DNA of 64,000 bases. Origin: Phylloscopus collybita. Taxonomy: Eukaryota; Chordata; Aves; Passeriformes; Phylloscopidae. Shown in pieces: positions 1-17,229 of the stretch; the first letter of the stretch is position 1, and every line of letters begins with the position of its first letter. Below the pieces are notes generated by a model. It was not told the origin of the DNA. It saw only the letters and a program-made list of their open reading frames with translations, and searched no databases. Location of the stretch: contig JAJNNQ010000009.1 of assembly GCA_027886175.1 (NCBI GenBank), positions 6,239,001 to 6,303,000 on the forward strand. Direction: 5' to 3'. The position numbers were made by a program, and so were the translations under genes.

Positions 1-224
1 GTTGGCTTTCTCATCCCATCTGGAGAGAAGAGGCGCGGCCGTGTGGGCTCCGAGGCCGCCGATGAGGGGTTGCTAAGAGGTGGTTCCCACTGGGCAGGCA
101 CGGTGGGGCAGTGGCACACGGAGCCCGGGGCTGAGCGGTGCCCACAGCTTTACGAGCCTGGGAGTCAATGAAACAGCAGCTCATAAACCACGCGGTGCTG
201 CCGGCTCCGGGCGCGAGCGGCTAA

Positions 225-1973
<1,749 letters not shown>

Positions 1974-2044
1974 GGTCGGCTGCCTGTGAAATGGATGGCT
2001 CCAGAAGCCTTGTTTGACCGGGTCTATACTCACCAGAGCGATGT
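1974..2044 (+). CDS. FGFR3: FGFR3 exon, P+1 loop and APE motif (71 bp)
   Basis: This exon encodes GRLPVKWMAPEALFD and RVYTHQSDV, the end of the activation segment with the P+1 loop and the APE motif that closes it. It starts in phase 0 after tacag and ends after two bases of the valine codon, before gtaagt. The 71-bp length and the phase match the equivalent exon in other FGFRs. RVYTHQSDV agrees with FGFR2 and FGFR3; FGFR1 has RIYTHQSDV. Confidence 0.97.
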
Positions 2045-4212
<2,168 letters not shown>

Positions 4213-4235
4213 TGATGGCTCTGTCACCCTGGCAG

Positions 4236-4400
4236 GAGTACCTGGACCTCTCGGTGCCCTTCGAGCAGTACTCGCCGGCCGGCCAGGACACCCACAGCAC
4301 CTGCTCCTCAGGGGACGACTCGGTCTTTGCACATGACCTGCTGCCCGATGAGCCCTGCCTGCCCAAGCACCCGCCCTGCAACGGCGTCATCCGGACCTGA
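4236..4400 (+). CDS. FGFR3: FGFR3 terminal coding exon, C-terminal tail
   Basis: This exon encodes the 54-residue tail and the TGA stop at 4398-4400. It opens with [14 protein letters not shown], whose tyrosine corresponds to human Y760, the phospholipase C-gamma SH2 docking site. An [13 protein letters not shown] stretch shared with human FGFR3 follows. The distal tail ([10 protein letters not shown] then CNGVIRT) differs from the short Pro/Ser/Gly-rich human FGFR3 end and resembles the EPCLP...NG tail of FGFR1 and FGFR2. The preceding intron is only 83 bp (4153-4235). The encoded C-terminus from the first exon in the window totals 200 residues with no frame break. Confidence 0.97.
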   Translation, partial: EYLDLSVPFEQYSPAGQDTHSTCSSGDDSVFAHDLLPDEPCLPKHPPCNGVIRT

Positions 4401-4420
4401 GGACCCCCAGGGCACGTGGA

Positions 4421-4448
4421 CAGACGGACGGACGGACGGACGGGCGGG
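4421..4448 (+). repeat. GGAC-type tetranucleotide microsatellite
   Basis: About six units of GGAC/GGGC begin roughly 20 bases after the FGFR3 stop codon. The run creates spurious RPSV repeats in minus-strand reading. Confidence 0.85.
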
Positions 4449-4571
4449 TGGGCAGTGTGCCCATGGAGGCGCAAGTGCGGAGCGCCGAGCGTGAAACCAT
4501 AGTGAAGGATCTTCCAGTGGAACTGTGTGATGGTGCCTGGAGATTTGTGTTGTTGACAAGCTGTTCAGGGT

Positions 4572-4617
4572 AAAAACAAAAACAAAAACAAAAACAAAAA
4601 CAACAACAAAACAAAAC
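4572..4617 (+). repeat. (CAAAAA)n simple repeat in the 3' UTR
   Basis: Repeated CAAAAA units run into CAA and CAAAA units, followed by a T-rich stretch, so the 3' UTR could form an A/T stem here. Confidence 0.85.
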
Positions 4618-4913
4618 TTTTTTTATAATTTTTTTTTTTAATTTTTTTTTTCCCTATTGCTGTATGAAAAGTCAAGAAGCACTGTTTGGCCTGAAGGAAC
4701 TAAACTCTTGCCAAGACGACCTGTCCTAGATGATTTTTTTGTTCGTTTGGTGGGGGTTTTTTTGTTTGTTTATTTTTACTTTTCATTTTTCATTTAGGGA
4801 TTTTTCTTTACCACGCAGAATGTTGAACCTGGGGGGTGCTGAGCCTCCCAGCCTCCGCGCTTGTGTTCCCAGTGCCAGAGTAACCGTTCTGTGCCTGCAA
4901 TACGAAGAAAAGA

Positions 4914-4971
4914 GAAAAAAAAAATCTTCCTTAAAAAAAAAAAAACGCACGCAAAAAAAAAAAAAAAAAAG
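4914..4971 (+). repeat. A-rich low-complexity tract in the 3' UTR
   Basis: Two poly-A runs are separated by a short CGCACGC segment. Internal oligo-dT priming here could produce false 3' ends in cDNA data. Confidence 0.85.
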
Positions 4972-7377
4972 GTGTAAAGAATGTGGAAATTCTTCGCTTA
5001 TGCAATCTGTACATGAACCTTTTTGGTGGAGCTGAAAAGCCACGTTGCCTGCAGGGATTCATATATTTATAAAAATATCTATATTTTTGTTGTCGTCGTT
5101 TTTATAGCTTCATGATCGTACTTCCCAGCCACATAGAAGGAATCCTTTTTGGAAGAAGAGAAAACAAAGCTAAGGAAAACGCAAATTGTCATGGAGAAAT
5201 GAAAGTGAAAAATACGAAAAAGAGATGGTCAAGTCATCTAAAGTGTCAGCACCTTGGCCCTTGCACGGGGCTGGGAGCGATGGGTCCGTGCCAAGGCAGG
5301 AGCAAGCAGACCCCAGGGATGGGCAGAGACCCTGTGGGGTCCCTGGGCAGCAGAGCATCCCCCACCTGAGAGCGGAGGGTGCCCTGAAACCTGGCTCCTG
5401 GGTGCATCTCAAGTCACACCCTGACCTTAGAGAACAGCCAACTGGGGGGAAAAAAGCAATGAATCTCGTTTTTGGGGTTTGCCTGTTCTTACTTGCCAAG
5501 GGTGAGTGGGGGGAGCAGCTCCTCCACCCACCCCTCGATGCCAGAGGTTTGGCTCCATCTACGTGCAGTGACTCGGAGAAAGAAGTTACGGGTACCTGTA
5601 GGCAAGAGCCTTTAACTTATATCAAAAAGGTTTATTCCAGAGAATCTGTGTATATATCTATAAATATATCGTGTATATATATAAATAAATATATTAAAAG
5701 AAAAGAATGTATAATACTAATGCAACATAAAGCAGTACTGAGAGAGAGAGAGTCTCGAAATACGAGCATTGCGATCTAGGATATACTGATCTGGGCAAAA
5801 GAAAAGATGTTTTTGATTGTTTGTTTTATATCTTCACAGTTTTGTTTTAAAAATTGTACCTTAACATGTATATTTGTAAAGTTATTTATAGACATTAACA
5901 TATCTGTTCATTGGTTTAAATAGCATAGCGTTACTGTAAACTTTAAATTTCACCAAACCTAAGGGTGTTTTTTTTAACTTATTAAAAATGGAGAAAAAAT
6001 ATATTAATCAAGTTTTTCTTTTGTGTTTATGGGAAATATTGAAAGAATGTATAGATGTACAGTCCTTTAACAAATTACATTTAATGTTATAAATATATAT
6101 ATGTATTCATTAAAAAAAAATTAGTTTATCCTGGATTGCAGTGAGCAAAGGTAAGTTTATTTTTCAATACATCACCAGTGGTTAAAACCAAACAAATAGC
6201 AGCAGAAAGATGATTTTTACATATTTCAGAAAAACAGGGCCAAGAATTCTTCCATCAGTTTAACCACTGTGCATTAAGGGGGTGTGGGTGTTTATTTTTC
6301 TATTTTCAAATGAAGGTATTCTTTGTGGTCGATTTAATAACAAGTATGCAGCAAAGTGAAATGTTGACTTTGGATGGTGTGGGGTAGGTTTTTTTTCTCT
6401 CCCCTTTGCCAGTACTGTTGTATTTTGGGCTTCAGAAATGCCATGTGAGCAAAATAGTGACACTGTTTGCAGGAGAGCTGCTACAGCTGCATATTTCTTT
6501 TGCATCTAACACATTGGAAAGTGCCAGTGATGCCTGATTTTTGGTGTTTAGAGTGCTGTGCTATTTTGTTCCTCAATGCCAGATATCTGTGTAAAAGCAC
6601 AGGAGTGAACGAAAGAATGTTAGCATGGATCAAGCTGACTGTGGGGGAGCTTTGGGCTGAGGGTTTTTTGTGGGTGGGTTTTTTTTTTGTCCAGAAGACT
6701 TCTTTATGTACTGCCAGAAAGAGGCAAAGCAAATTGCATCCTGAATTCTTTCTTTTCATTTTTCTCTGGTGCATATTGCATATCAATGTTGCAGAATAAC
6801 AGGATGACAGCATCTCATTTAAAGATTTTTTTTTTCTTCTTAGAGCCACAGAATCCTTGTCCTAAAATAAATAATTTATAGTTTGAGGTTACTTCAATGG
6901 AAGTTTGAGAAGGTAGATTTCTATAGATTTTTGTTTTGTTGGAATAAAAAAAAAAAGAATTTTTTGGTATTTTCTTACAAATGTCTGCTAATTGTGTACA
7001 TTCCAAGTACTCGAAGCAAAGAGTTTTCCTGTACTGAAAAAAGAAAATGTACAAAACTGTGCATGGTTTTAAATGTTACTAGATATTATAAATATATATA
7101 TAATTTATTGAGTTTTTACAAGATGTATCTGTTGTAGACTTGTTGACTTTTAACATTTCTTATTCAATGCTTATATAGTTTTATAGCCTGGACTATTATC
7201 TTTAAAAGCTTAAAAAAAATTAAAAGTTCCAATTTTGTTACATTTTATACTGTTGATGTTACAATCCACAGGTTTGCATAGTGTGATTTTTGCAATGAGC
7301 AACTCTGTTCAGTTTATTTTAATACTGTACTTCTGTGCCTGACAGCTGCAGCTGTCAAAGGTGTGAGATGAACACTA

Positions 7378-7383
7378 AATAAA
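7378..7383 (+). terminator. FGFR3: Candidate FGFR3 poly(A) signal AATAAA
   Basis: A canonical AATAAA lies in the context aacactaaataaaactattc, followed about 10-30 bases later by T-rich sequence. It is the best placed signal for the end of the long 3' UTR. Earlier AATAAA copies, for example near 5683 and 6866, could give shorter isoforms. Confidence 0.65.
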
Positions 7384-7435
7384 ACTATTCTGCTTTTGTT
7401 AACATGGGAAACTTACTTCTACCAGAAAAAAAAAA

Positions 7436-7441
7436 AATAAA
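7436..7441 (+). terminator. FGFR3: Second candidate poly(A) signal
   Basis: AATAAA follows an A tract 55 bases after the first signal, and a TTTTGAGGTTT sequence lies downstream. It could be an alternative FGFR3 end. Confidence 0.35.
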
Positions 7442-10400
7442 CAAGTTGATAAATTTTGAGGTTTATTCCCAGTTGTGAGGGTCCTTTGCAAAACCCAAGT
7501 GTTTCAGGCACTGGGACTTGTAGTGTCAGGAAAGTTTAATTTTTATAGTGCTGCTCCATGAGTCCTGGCCAGTTCAGGTTTTGTATTAATAACAAATTTA
7601 TAGCAATTTTGGTTGAAGGGCAGCATTCTGTTTGTTAGTGGGTGTATTTATAGCTATATATTATAGCCACACAAGCCATTGTGTGCACAGAGGTGTCAGC
7701 CCTGCCTTTGACTTTGGGAGGGCTAAGCAAAGGAGCTCAGTAAAACCTGGTTTTGCTGGTAGCAGATTATGTAGGGGATGTTGCAGCTCGGGAAACTTTG
7801 GGCCAATCCTACTAGCACTTCCATATAATACTGATTCCTAAAAATGATCCTCTTGAACTGCATCCCAGACACCTGGAGCTTGGCACGAAACTGCCTACCT
7901 ATGTACAGCCTGCCTACAGTAGCCAACCTTCATGCTTTAAGTGTCTGGGCATGGAATGGCATGTATCCAAGGAGGTCCTATCTGTGTCACTGGGACTGGC
8001 ACCAGCACTGTTCCATCCTAGATTTAAAAAAAAAAAATTAAAAATTACGTGGGGTTCAGGTAATTCCCTTGCCATTGTCAGAAAAGATGCTGTTCTTTTA
8101 GCACCACTGTGTTGTGAGAGGAATCTTGCTCCCTGAAATGAGCTGCTTCCATGCTTTAAGGACACACTTTGGTGGCCAGCCCAGAGCCCTGCTGCAGCAG
8201 GAGCAGCATGGGCCAGAGGACAAGCCCTGGCCAGGCAGGGCTGCAGGCAGAGCATGACTAAATGGCCTTTTGCTGGTTCATGAGGCTCATGAGGAGCTTC
8301 ATGGGGCAGGGTGGTGAGGATGTTGTGCTCCATTTGCCACCACCAGGACTGGAAAAGCAGGAGAGGGAAAGATCCTTCTGCAGTGAGCTGTGGTGGAGAG
8401 CACACCTGTGCTTGAAGCCTTCCCAATAAAAGTCTGTTGGACAAACAGCACAGAACTCAAAGTCACAAAGAGGGAATTCTGTCCTGGTGCAGTGGCTCAC
8501 CTGCACATGGTGCTGGCTTGGAGTTTGCTTTCCCTCTTGGGTTTCATGATGTCATTCTTCCTCTGCTGGCCTTCACCCACAGCCATGTTTGCTTGTGGCC
8601 TAGGGAGGAGAGGGTAATATTTTACTTTCATTGCCCTACAGTGCATCCAGTTCTAAGCCCAGGATGAATATTTGGCTGCAGACATGTGATATGCATTGAG
8701 CAATGGACAAAACAACCTCAAGGAAAATTTGCAAATTTACTTGGTTGGGCTGTGTGACTGAACATCCCACTGCAGCTCATCTCCCCTTCGGTGTGTGCAA
8801 CCTTCCACCCAAACCCAAAATGCCCTTTACACATGAAAGAGTTATTTTTCAAAGCAAAACAGATGTCTTCTTTCCTCTGTGGGTGACTACACAAATAGAG
8901 CCTCTCACTGGCCTGCGTGACCTGTTTCATAGCAACATTTTCATAAATTCCTAAAATTGTGATTTATTTCCATTGGTCATGGCTCCATGGTGAGACAGGG
9001 AGGATTTGGCAAAAGGAAGAAAAGTCTGAAGCCCTGCAAGTGTCAGTAGGAGAAGGCAGCTAGAACCATAACAGCAAAGTTTCCTGGTGGTTGGTGCCAT
9101 TTCAAACTCTCAAAGGAGGTGTTTCCTGCTGGTGACTCTTCTGAGCAAGTTCATCCCTCCCAGGGGCTGTATAATCTCCAGAAAAGGGAATACAGAGACA
9201 TGCTGCTATGGGAAAGGGTGAATGATGGCTCTGCTCAGCACAGCAGAGGTACTAACAACAGGAGGGCACAAGGAGTGGCCAGAGGAGATGCCAGGAGTTC
9301 AAGAGCTTTTGTGGGGTTTGTGGCCCAGGACCATGGGCTCACCAGAGACAGGGAAAGGGTTTGTCACTCTTGTTTATACCCTATTTTTCCTTCACTTCCT
9401 CAGGCATGTTAGCTTTGATTCAGTTTCTCTGTTTCATAACCATCGTGTTGTTTTCCACAAACAGCATCTCAGGTGTCGGTAACATGTCAAGCTGAAAAAG
9501 CATTGTGCCCTGCCCTAGCAAGATTATTATCTAAAACCAGGAAAGAAATTGTTGTAGTGTGCAGTGTTGCAATCAGAACCTTGTGGGGACATTTCTGCCC
9601 ACACACCACTGGGTGACCCCTTCTGATGGCACCCATCCAAGACCAGCCTGTCTCAGACCTTTTTTCTTTTCTTGGGTGGTGGTATCTGGTATCTGCTTGA
9701 TAGCAGGGGATGGGAATGCATGCAAGCAGGAGATATCTCACCAAATGTGCCAGTGAGATTGGCACAGGAATGATTGTGCTAAAGGCCAAAGTCTTGCATC
9801 ACACTCACCGTCCATGGTTTGCTCCAGGTTCCTCACCAGAGCAGGCAAAACTGGCATTTCCATCAACAAGGAAGAACCCCAGCTGGGAGAAGAGAGCAGA
9901 AATAAGGTACCAAGCCAAGTACATCTTCCAACCCAGTGCCACATTCATACAGGCATTGGGCACAAAATTTAAACAGTAAAAGCCAAAGGAAACGTGGCAC
10001 CAGGAGACCATCAGGTACCTCCCCACCTCCAGGACACCAGGGTGCACTCCCTAAACATTTGGCCAGAACATCAGGCAGCACAAACTGATACTGGGCAGAC
10101 CAAGATGGATAATCAGCACATGTCCTCTCCAGTGATAACACACCCTGCCTAGCCCTTGTTGCTGGCATTTTAGCTAAATGCCATGCACACTCACCTCTGG
10201 GGCTGCCTGACCCCAACCCCCCCTGCATGCTCACTGAGCTGGGGTGGGAGCTGTTACCACTGCCTTACATGCCAGGTAGGCACTGGGTCTGGGTTCAGCC
10301 AACCCTGAGCCAAAGGCAGCAGGGATGTTGGTGTAATGAGAGACTTACAGATGTTACAGACTGTATTAAAGAGCAGGTTACAAGCAGGAGTGGTGGAACT

Positions 10401-12594
10401 TCTGACTCATACCAGCAAAACTTCTTAATAGGAGAGGAGCAGAACCTGAAGAATGGACAGCAGGAAATCAAGGCTGAGAAAGGCAATATAAAACATAGCA
10501 CATCCCCTGAGGGCTCTGCCAGACTGGCAGAACCAGGGGAAAATCCCAAATGAATTCTTACAAGTTCTCAGTGAAGCTGCCTCAAGGAGCTATATGCTTT
10601 GGAGAATAACTTAGTGCTCACAGCCTGCACAGACACAGCACACAGCTCCTTGAAGAAGTGCTGTCGTGCACTCCTGACATGTTCCTGCACAGCCAAATCA
10701 GCTGCCTGGACAACCAGGATCCAGTCAGCAGCTTGCCACTTTCCCAGGAGCCAGCATGTTACTCTATGTGGTGGCTCAGATCCTGCCAAAACTGCCCAAA
10801 CCCGACAAAAGAAGTCATTCCTTGTCTTTCCTGGGTAGCACTTATCTCTTCCCCCAACAGAGAAAATAACTAAGTCAACCAAAATGAGTCTGCTGACCTT
10901 CTAGTCTAGTCTGACACTTGCCTAGTCTGCTCAGCAAGGCAGAAAACATTTATTGGTTTCAGCCAGCTTTTCCACTTTAACACCAATAATAGAGAGGAGG
11001 CAGAAAAAGCCCATTTTCTCCTAAACAACAAATGAGCTTAACTTTGCAGAAGTTTTCAAGCAGACCCTGCTATTATTAAATCTGCCTTAATAGTGTTGAC
11101 AGGTAATCTCTTCATATTGCAGGAGACAGAGATTTGTTTTCATCCTTCTGTGCCTCCCGGCAGTGTTTGTCTGTCCCACATCCATGTCTGTCCCACAGGC
11201 AATGGCAGGCCCAGAGGTGATGGTGCCTGAGGCCATTCTGGAGGAGCAAACTAAAAGAGCACTGACAGATTCTCATTGCACATTACAGGGTTCCAGAACA
11301 ACCACCTTCCTGTCCTAGAGTGACAAACACACATCTTCCACACGGGAAGAACATGCACTTAAATGCTGGCATTACATGGATGATGCCCACCATATTTTCA
11401 TTCATGAATTTCAGTCCTGCCTTCATACACCTCTGTCAGGGCTGAGCAGTGAGACAGGATCAGCTCTTGGATGTGTCTAATTGATTCAGTTTGGTTAGTG
11501 GCTTCAGAGGACATCCAGTGCCAGTCCTACGGGTTTGCATAATAATTATCTTCTAGGGATGTCTTCCCCCATTTGATGGCTGTTTCTTGCCTCAGCAGCA
11601 GTCTGGCCTCCACTACACACCTCTTGGCACAGTCAGGGGAATCCCAGCAGGGTGATAACTACAGGACCATGGACCTTGAACCCTTAGGAAGCTGTTGAGC
11701 AGGCAGTGCTGAGCATGTCAGCATGAATGCACTGAGATGTTCAGCTGGTAAAGGCAATAAGGAAACCAAAGGAGAAGAACAGGGATGGGCACAGGGATGG
11801 CGAAAGCCAAGTCATCATAAAAGGAGGGAAAGTTCCAAGCTATCAAATGGTTTCCTAAGAAAGATGCAATACCTTTCCAGTTACTTATGAATTCACACAC
11901 TGGGAATGTGCTGCTGTCAGAAAGGGCAACTTATTTATAGCCTGCATGTGAGAATTTCAACGTTGTAGTCTGAAAGTCATCTCAGAGCTCTTACTATACA
12001 CGTAATGCAAATATCTGGTGATATTCTTTCTTGGACAGAAACCATGCAGCCAACTCTAACCTACACAAGGCATGCAGGAGGCAAACTTTAGGCCTTTTTG
12101 ATCTGGGACTGTAAAATGCTTTTGTGGAAATGCCCTCGTCAGCATATACATTCCTATGGAATGCTTCTGTTGGAGGTTTATGGTTTACACATGCAAAACC
12201 TCTGCAAGTACCTCCCAAAGGCATTTATGGTCAAACTCTGGGAGAACACCTGGACTGTCTTGATGGGACCATGTAGTATCTCCCTCTTCAAAAAAGCCAT
12301 TCCACTCAGAACAATCCTTATTGCCTCAGCCTGGGGTGTATAAACAAATAATAAAAGACATCTGCCAAAAAGCCCTTCACAAACTACCCAAGGAAATACT
12401 GATACGACAAAAGCACATGAAAATTAGGTAATGTTTTTGCAAGTTTTATCATCTTTTAAAGAGCTCAAGAGAGAGGAAAGGATGTGCAATATAGCCCTGT
12501 TTACCAGGGACTTCCACCTGCTTCCATCTGCTAAGGCAACCACCAAGGTCTGAAACCGCCGTGTCTGGCTCCTGAAGAGCACAATGACTATTAG

Positions 12595-12631
<37 letters not shown>

Positions 12632-14067
12632 GATAAATTGAACACAACCTTGTGAGGCTGATACTGAACCAACACTGAGATACAGACAGGGCTGCTGGCT
12701 CCAGGCTGCAAGGGAGGAAGGCAAAGCAGCTCCCATCTCTCCTTGCACAGGCTGAGCAAAGAGGTTTCTGATGGATGAGTGCAGCTGAACCTCCTGCAGC
12801 CTAATAATAGCAGAAAATTGATGTTTCTGCTGAGATCAATGTCTGTGCAGAGGACAGGAGGGTATACCTGGAGCTCTGCCAGTTGGGCATCACTCCCCTT
12901 TTCTCTGCAAGTGTGTTTTTCCTGATAGTGACAAATACATTGTAATTAATATACAGTGATATCTGTATGCTTGCCAGGTACAATTTCAGCCTAGGAACAG
13001 TTCTGTTGTTAGGTAAAAATTCTGGGAAAATTGATGCTTTTAGTATTGCTTACCATTTTTATTGATGTTTACCACTAAGACTAATTCTGTTTTAAGCTGG
13101 AGAAAGTCTCAGATGGGCTGAAACATTCTGAGTGCACTTCCTTCCACCTCCACCTGTGCCCCCTAATTGTTAATTATTTGTGATGAGATTTTTCATCAAG
13201 AGTCTCAGAGCATAGGAGATACATGCACACTCTGATTTTATCCCAAATTATTATTTATTTGTGATAATCACTTTTTTTTTTCTCTTTTAAAAAAATAAAC
13301 AGGAGTTAAAACACCTGAGCCAGTGAGAGCTTTCAGATATCAAGTTCATTCCATGCAAAACCCCACTATCAGTTTTCACTCTTAGAGAATGATTTTTATG
13401 ACGTTTTCAGGAACTGAGTTTGCAGAAGCAAGGCTGTTACTGGATATTCAGAAAACAGGTAAGTGTTTTATTCATTACAACATTACAGAGTGCTGTTGGC
13501 ATGACTTTTCCAAGTCTTGTACTCAAAAGGAGAATTTAAGACATTTTTACAAGGTAGAGAAAGGGCAAGAAATTACTGGCAAAAGGGGTTGCTCTGAGGT
13601 TACGGAATCCAAAATAATTTTGCTTGGCTGATCAGCAGCTAGTTAATTTTTCTGCATGCATCACAATCCTCACATCAGGGTTACAAACTCACATGTGCCT
13701 TGCCCAGATCAGTGAGTCTCATGGATTTTATGAACAGAGCAGAATGTACGAGTTGTATGAGCCCAAGGAGAGTGGGCAGCTCTCCAAAAGGGAGACACGT
13801 CCTCGTTATTACAGTCAGCCTCAAGGAACCCTGTAAAACACCATCATTTCAAGTGTTGGGCAAAATCTCCAGCAAAGCCAATAGAGCAAAGCCTGTGTGG
13901 GAGGGACTGGAGAAGCAAGGCCTCTGTGCATGTGTGAGCATGTAGAACAGGGCAGAAAAACAGTTGTTTATGCAACATTAAAGTTGAGAAATGGAGCAGT
14001 CAAGCACTGCAGCGTTAGGGGTGAATGCTCAGGTGCAATTCTGCCTCCTGGTCTTTAAGTGTTGTTC
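7442..14067. other. Intergenic, no gene recognised
   Basis: No open frame with recognisable protein content, no tRNA-like sequence and no repeat family was recognised in this 6.6 kb. A poly-A run lies at 12598-12627. The stretch 10930-11110 is AT-rich and complex, and may be regulatory. No LETM1 exon was recognised on either strand. Confidence 0.7.
12598..12627. repeat. Poly-A run
   Basis: About 30 consecutive A are seen. No retroposon body was recognised next to it. Confidence 0.9.
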
Positions 14068-14225
14068 ATCACAGAACCACTGAGAATAGGAAAGACCTTT
14101 AAGATCACTGGGTCCAACAGCTAGCCCAGTATCACTGTGCCCACCACTAGACCATGTTCCCAAGTGCCACATGCCTTTTGAACACCTCCAGGGAGGTTTT
14201 GCACCTCACTGTGATTCCATGCAAT
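14068..14225 (-). mobile_element. CR1 retroposon 3'-end fragment
   Basis: The plus strand begins atcacagaaccactgag and continues through aagacctttaagatcactgg and gtccaacagctagcccag to aacacctccaggga. This is the reverse complement of a CR1 LINE 3' end, so the element lies on the minus strand with its 3' end at the low coordinate. It is 5'-truncated, as usual for CR1, and well diverged, which suggests an old insertion. Confidence 0.8.
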
Positions 14226-14298
14226 AACCAAGACCTGTGAAATATGCCATAGCTGGGGTTTTTCAGTGACAAGTCAACCTGTGATTATTCTGCAAATG

Positions 14299-14368
14299 GG
14301 AAAAAAAAAAAAAAGAAAAAAAGAAAAAAAAAAAAAAAAAAAGAAAAAAAGAGAGAGAGAGAGAGAGG
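14299..14368. repeat. A-rich tract running into (GA)n
   Basis: Long A runs with scattered G end in about nine GA units. Confidence 0.9.
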
Positions 14369-17229
14369 AAAAGGCAACACTTCAATTTGAGACCTCCTTC
14401 TTCACTCAGGAATTGGCTGGTTTGTGTTTCTGATCTGGGATGCTCCTCACGGCTGACTCATATCAAGGCCCCTTTCTGAAAGCACAGGACCACCTGAAAA
14501 TGTTCCTAAAGTTATTCCCTTGCAAAGTCTTCATCATCCTTCAGGATTCAGCTACACAAGACAGACAGGACAAGCACAGTTGTCCCATGGCTTGTAACAC
14601 AGCTTTCTTATCCCCCTCAGAAATGAGAATCTGTGGCTACACAAAAGGGACTTTGCCCTTCAAGGTTTCCAGCCTATTCTGCACACAATTCCAAATGATC
14701 AAATCTAATTCTGATCTGTGTTTATTTTTCTTTCCTCAGTATCTGAATGATATGTTTGGCTCAGAAAATGGATTTAACTATCATTTCAAGCAACTGCTAA
14801 TTACAGTGACTGAAACCTGACACAATTCCAGCCTCAAAGGTGTAAACTGTTCACATTAAATATCAGAAGAGGTGCAACATCTCAATTTAGTCCAGCTAAA
14901 CATTTGGCAGATTTCTCTGCAGAATGCACGCAGGAGCAAGATACAAACAAGACAGAGGAAATCAGATCTCACCAAGCTCTCAGTAACACTCCAGAAGCAC
15001 AGCTCACACCATTCACCTTAGGTACCTTGAAGTTCAGGCACCAATGTGGTTGGGTGGAGCATCTAATGTGCAGAGAGTGGGAATTTCAGCAGAAAATAAA
15101 ATATTATCAGAGAATCAGAGAAACATTTAGGTTAATCATTAAGTTCTCTATTTTCACATCTTACAGGTGCAGAAAAAGACAGACTTTGGCAAATTTAATG
15201 GGATATTTAGTAGGGCAGTGCAAGCTCAAGGTACGGGGTGAGCTGGCGACACATCATCTCCCAGGAACACAGACGGAGGCAGGGTCCATCCAGTGGGGGC
15301 ACTGGAGGGGCTTTTCCTTTCTCTGGGTAATCTTTAAGGATGGTGCCAAAGATATCAAACTGGAAAGATGAGTTTCTACAGCTAATTACCATAGTTTACA
15401 GAAACTGAAGCTAAGGCACATGTTTTCAGAAAGGTTGAGAGATTCAGTAAATTGCAAATTAAAGCAATAATAGCCTTGTTAACTCTCTGATCACATTGCA
15501 GCAGTACCCCTAGGAACTGGGGCATGGGAACCACACTGGCATGGAATGGAGGGTTAGATTCTGGGCTTCTTGACCTTGCTTGGGTGAGGTGAAAGAGATA
15601 TTTCGTAATTTTTGACCACCCACTTACTGAAATAAAATAATTACAAGCCAGAAAAAGAGCATTTTACTATTTCTAAATAACGTGGATTTAGATGGCCCAT
15701 CTTCAAATGCTCAGGTTTGAAACTTCTTACAGGCATTCTTCTGCCTGACATTAAACCTCACATTAGTTATTTTGCTTCAGAAAGCCAAACACTGTAAATG
15801 GAGGGTGTCTGTGAGCCTGACACAGATTATCCCAGTAATCCCACATCCAACCATGCCAATAATCTCCCTCAGCAGGGAACGCCCAGATGCAGCATTTCAA
15901 GGGTTCAGTCACATCCCAGCAGTCACTTTTCCTGCAGTCCTGCTGCATCTGTGGCTCTTACACTGGAGCACATCTAACAACGCATCCAGCTGCCCTGGAG
16001 CCAGGGCTTTACCTCTGCTCATTCACCATAAACCCCTGTTGTTCTGTGGGAACATCTGCTCATTTGTGCTCCACCCAAACACCCCACACATTCTTCAGAA
16101 ATTTTTCTTTCTACAAGTCTGGTTGCTTTTTGCCAGCAGCAATGTACACGCTTGACATGCTAAGGAAAAGTATTTAACAGGAGGAAAAACATGTTCCACA
16201 TAAATTATTCTCACTGCAGGATGAAGAGGAGCAAACTAACACTGTTGTACTTTGGGAAACGTCTGCAAAAGGAAAGGAGCTTAACTCAGTTAAGGTGAAA
16301 TACCTGCCATTCCCTCTCCATAATATGTTTCAAAGAGCATTTATTGCAATTAACCCAGGTCAGTACTAGACTGAGTGGCCATGTGGATGTAGAGCACCCC
16401 GGGAATTGCATTTCCCCGTGTGAATCTGTGCTCGAGGAGAGCCCAGAGGATGGATTTCTAGCTGGGCTTCTGCCTTGGCTTTTGTGAAATGGGCTGTGTT
16501 GGCCAACTAGGGCAACTCTCACCAGATCCCTGGTGGTGATCCATCCCTGCCACTAGACTGAATTTCCATGAAAGATGAGGAGTCCTGCTTTGATGGGCAT
16601 GGCAGAAGACACTGCTGTGCCAGACAAATGTAGAGTATGGGGTTTATAGCAATCTTTTATACTAACAGACCCACACATTCACAATTCCAGCCCAAAGAAG
16701 CAGGACTTCTGATTACTTTTCAGTCTAAGTCAGCTGTTAGACACCTTTTTTTTTTTTTTTTTTTTTTTTAATTTTCATTGTTTAATTTGGAGAGTACTTT
16801 CCAAGAGAAGTTGACAGCTTTTCTTCCCAACACCTAAACACCATGTAGTGTCACAATCCCAGTACCTAAGGTCTCAAAGAAAGGAAGCAAAGGTGACAGT
16901 TACCAACTCTGCTCTTCACTTACATTTAAGATAATGTAAGAATATTTTTAAGACAATCTTCAGACATGAAAACATCTGTATGTTTTACAAAACTAGATAA
17001 TGGTTCAGTTCTGAATGCACTTCTCCCTCTTTCCTTCTGACAATGATGTTGCTTTAAATAGAAGATTTTTTTAGATTTGGGGTGTGACAGGCCACTAAAA
17101 CCTCTGTGAGAGGTGTTACTTCAGTCACTTCTGTGCTTCACACTTAATCTTCAGCCATACGAAAACAAGTAATACTTTAATACTCCACGTCTTTTGTTGC
17201 TTAAACTTCTCTTAAATTACTCTGTGCTC
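14369..17229. other. Intergenic, no gene recognised
   Basis: No gene or repeat was recognised apart from a T tract at about 16747-16770. The open frames present are short and lack recognisable domains. Confidence 0.65.
16747..16770. repeat. Poly-T run
   Basis: A tract of about 23 T precedes an AT-rich segment. Confidence 0.9.

Larger units (their letters stand above)
4401..7405 (+). other. FGFR3: FGFR3 3' untranslated region
   Basis: A long AT-rich region follows the stop codon up to the poly(A) signal at 7378. It opens with a GGAC-type tetranucleotide run and a CAAAAA run, then holds several A-rich and T-rich tracts and many TATTTA or ATTTA-like motifs (for example near 5880-5890 and 5060-5090) of the kind that bind mRNA stability factors. 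No long open frame is evident. The 3' end is inferred from the signal position; the cleavage site is approximate. Confidence 0.8.

Noticed and set aside
4308..4614. Minus-strand frames with RPSVRPSV repeats
   Set aside because: They are produced by the GGAC microsatellite after the FGFR3 stop codon, read on the opposite strand.
12598..12627. Poly-A run as the tail of a processed retrocopy
   Set aside because: No gene-derived body was recognised upstream and no target-site duplication was seen.
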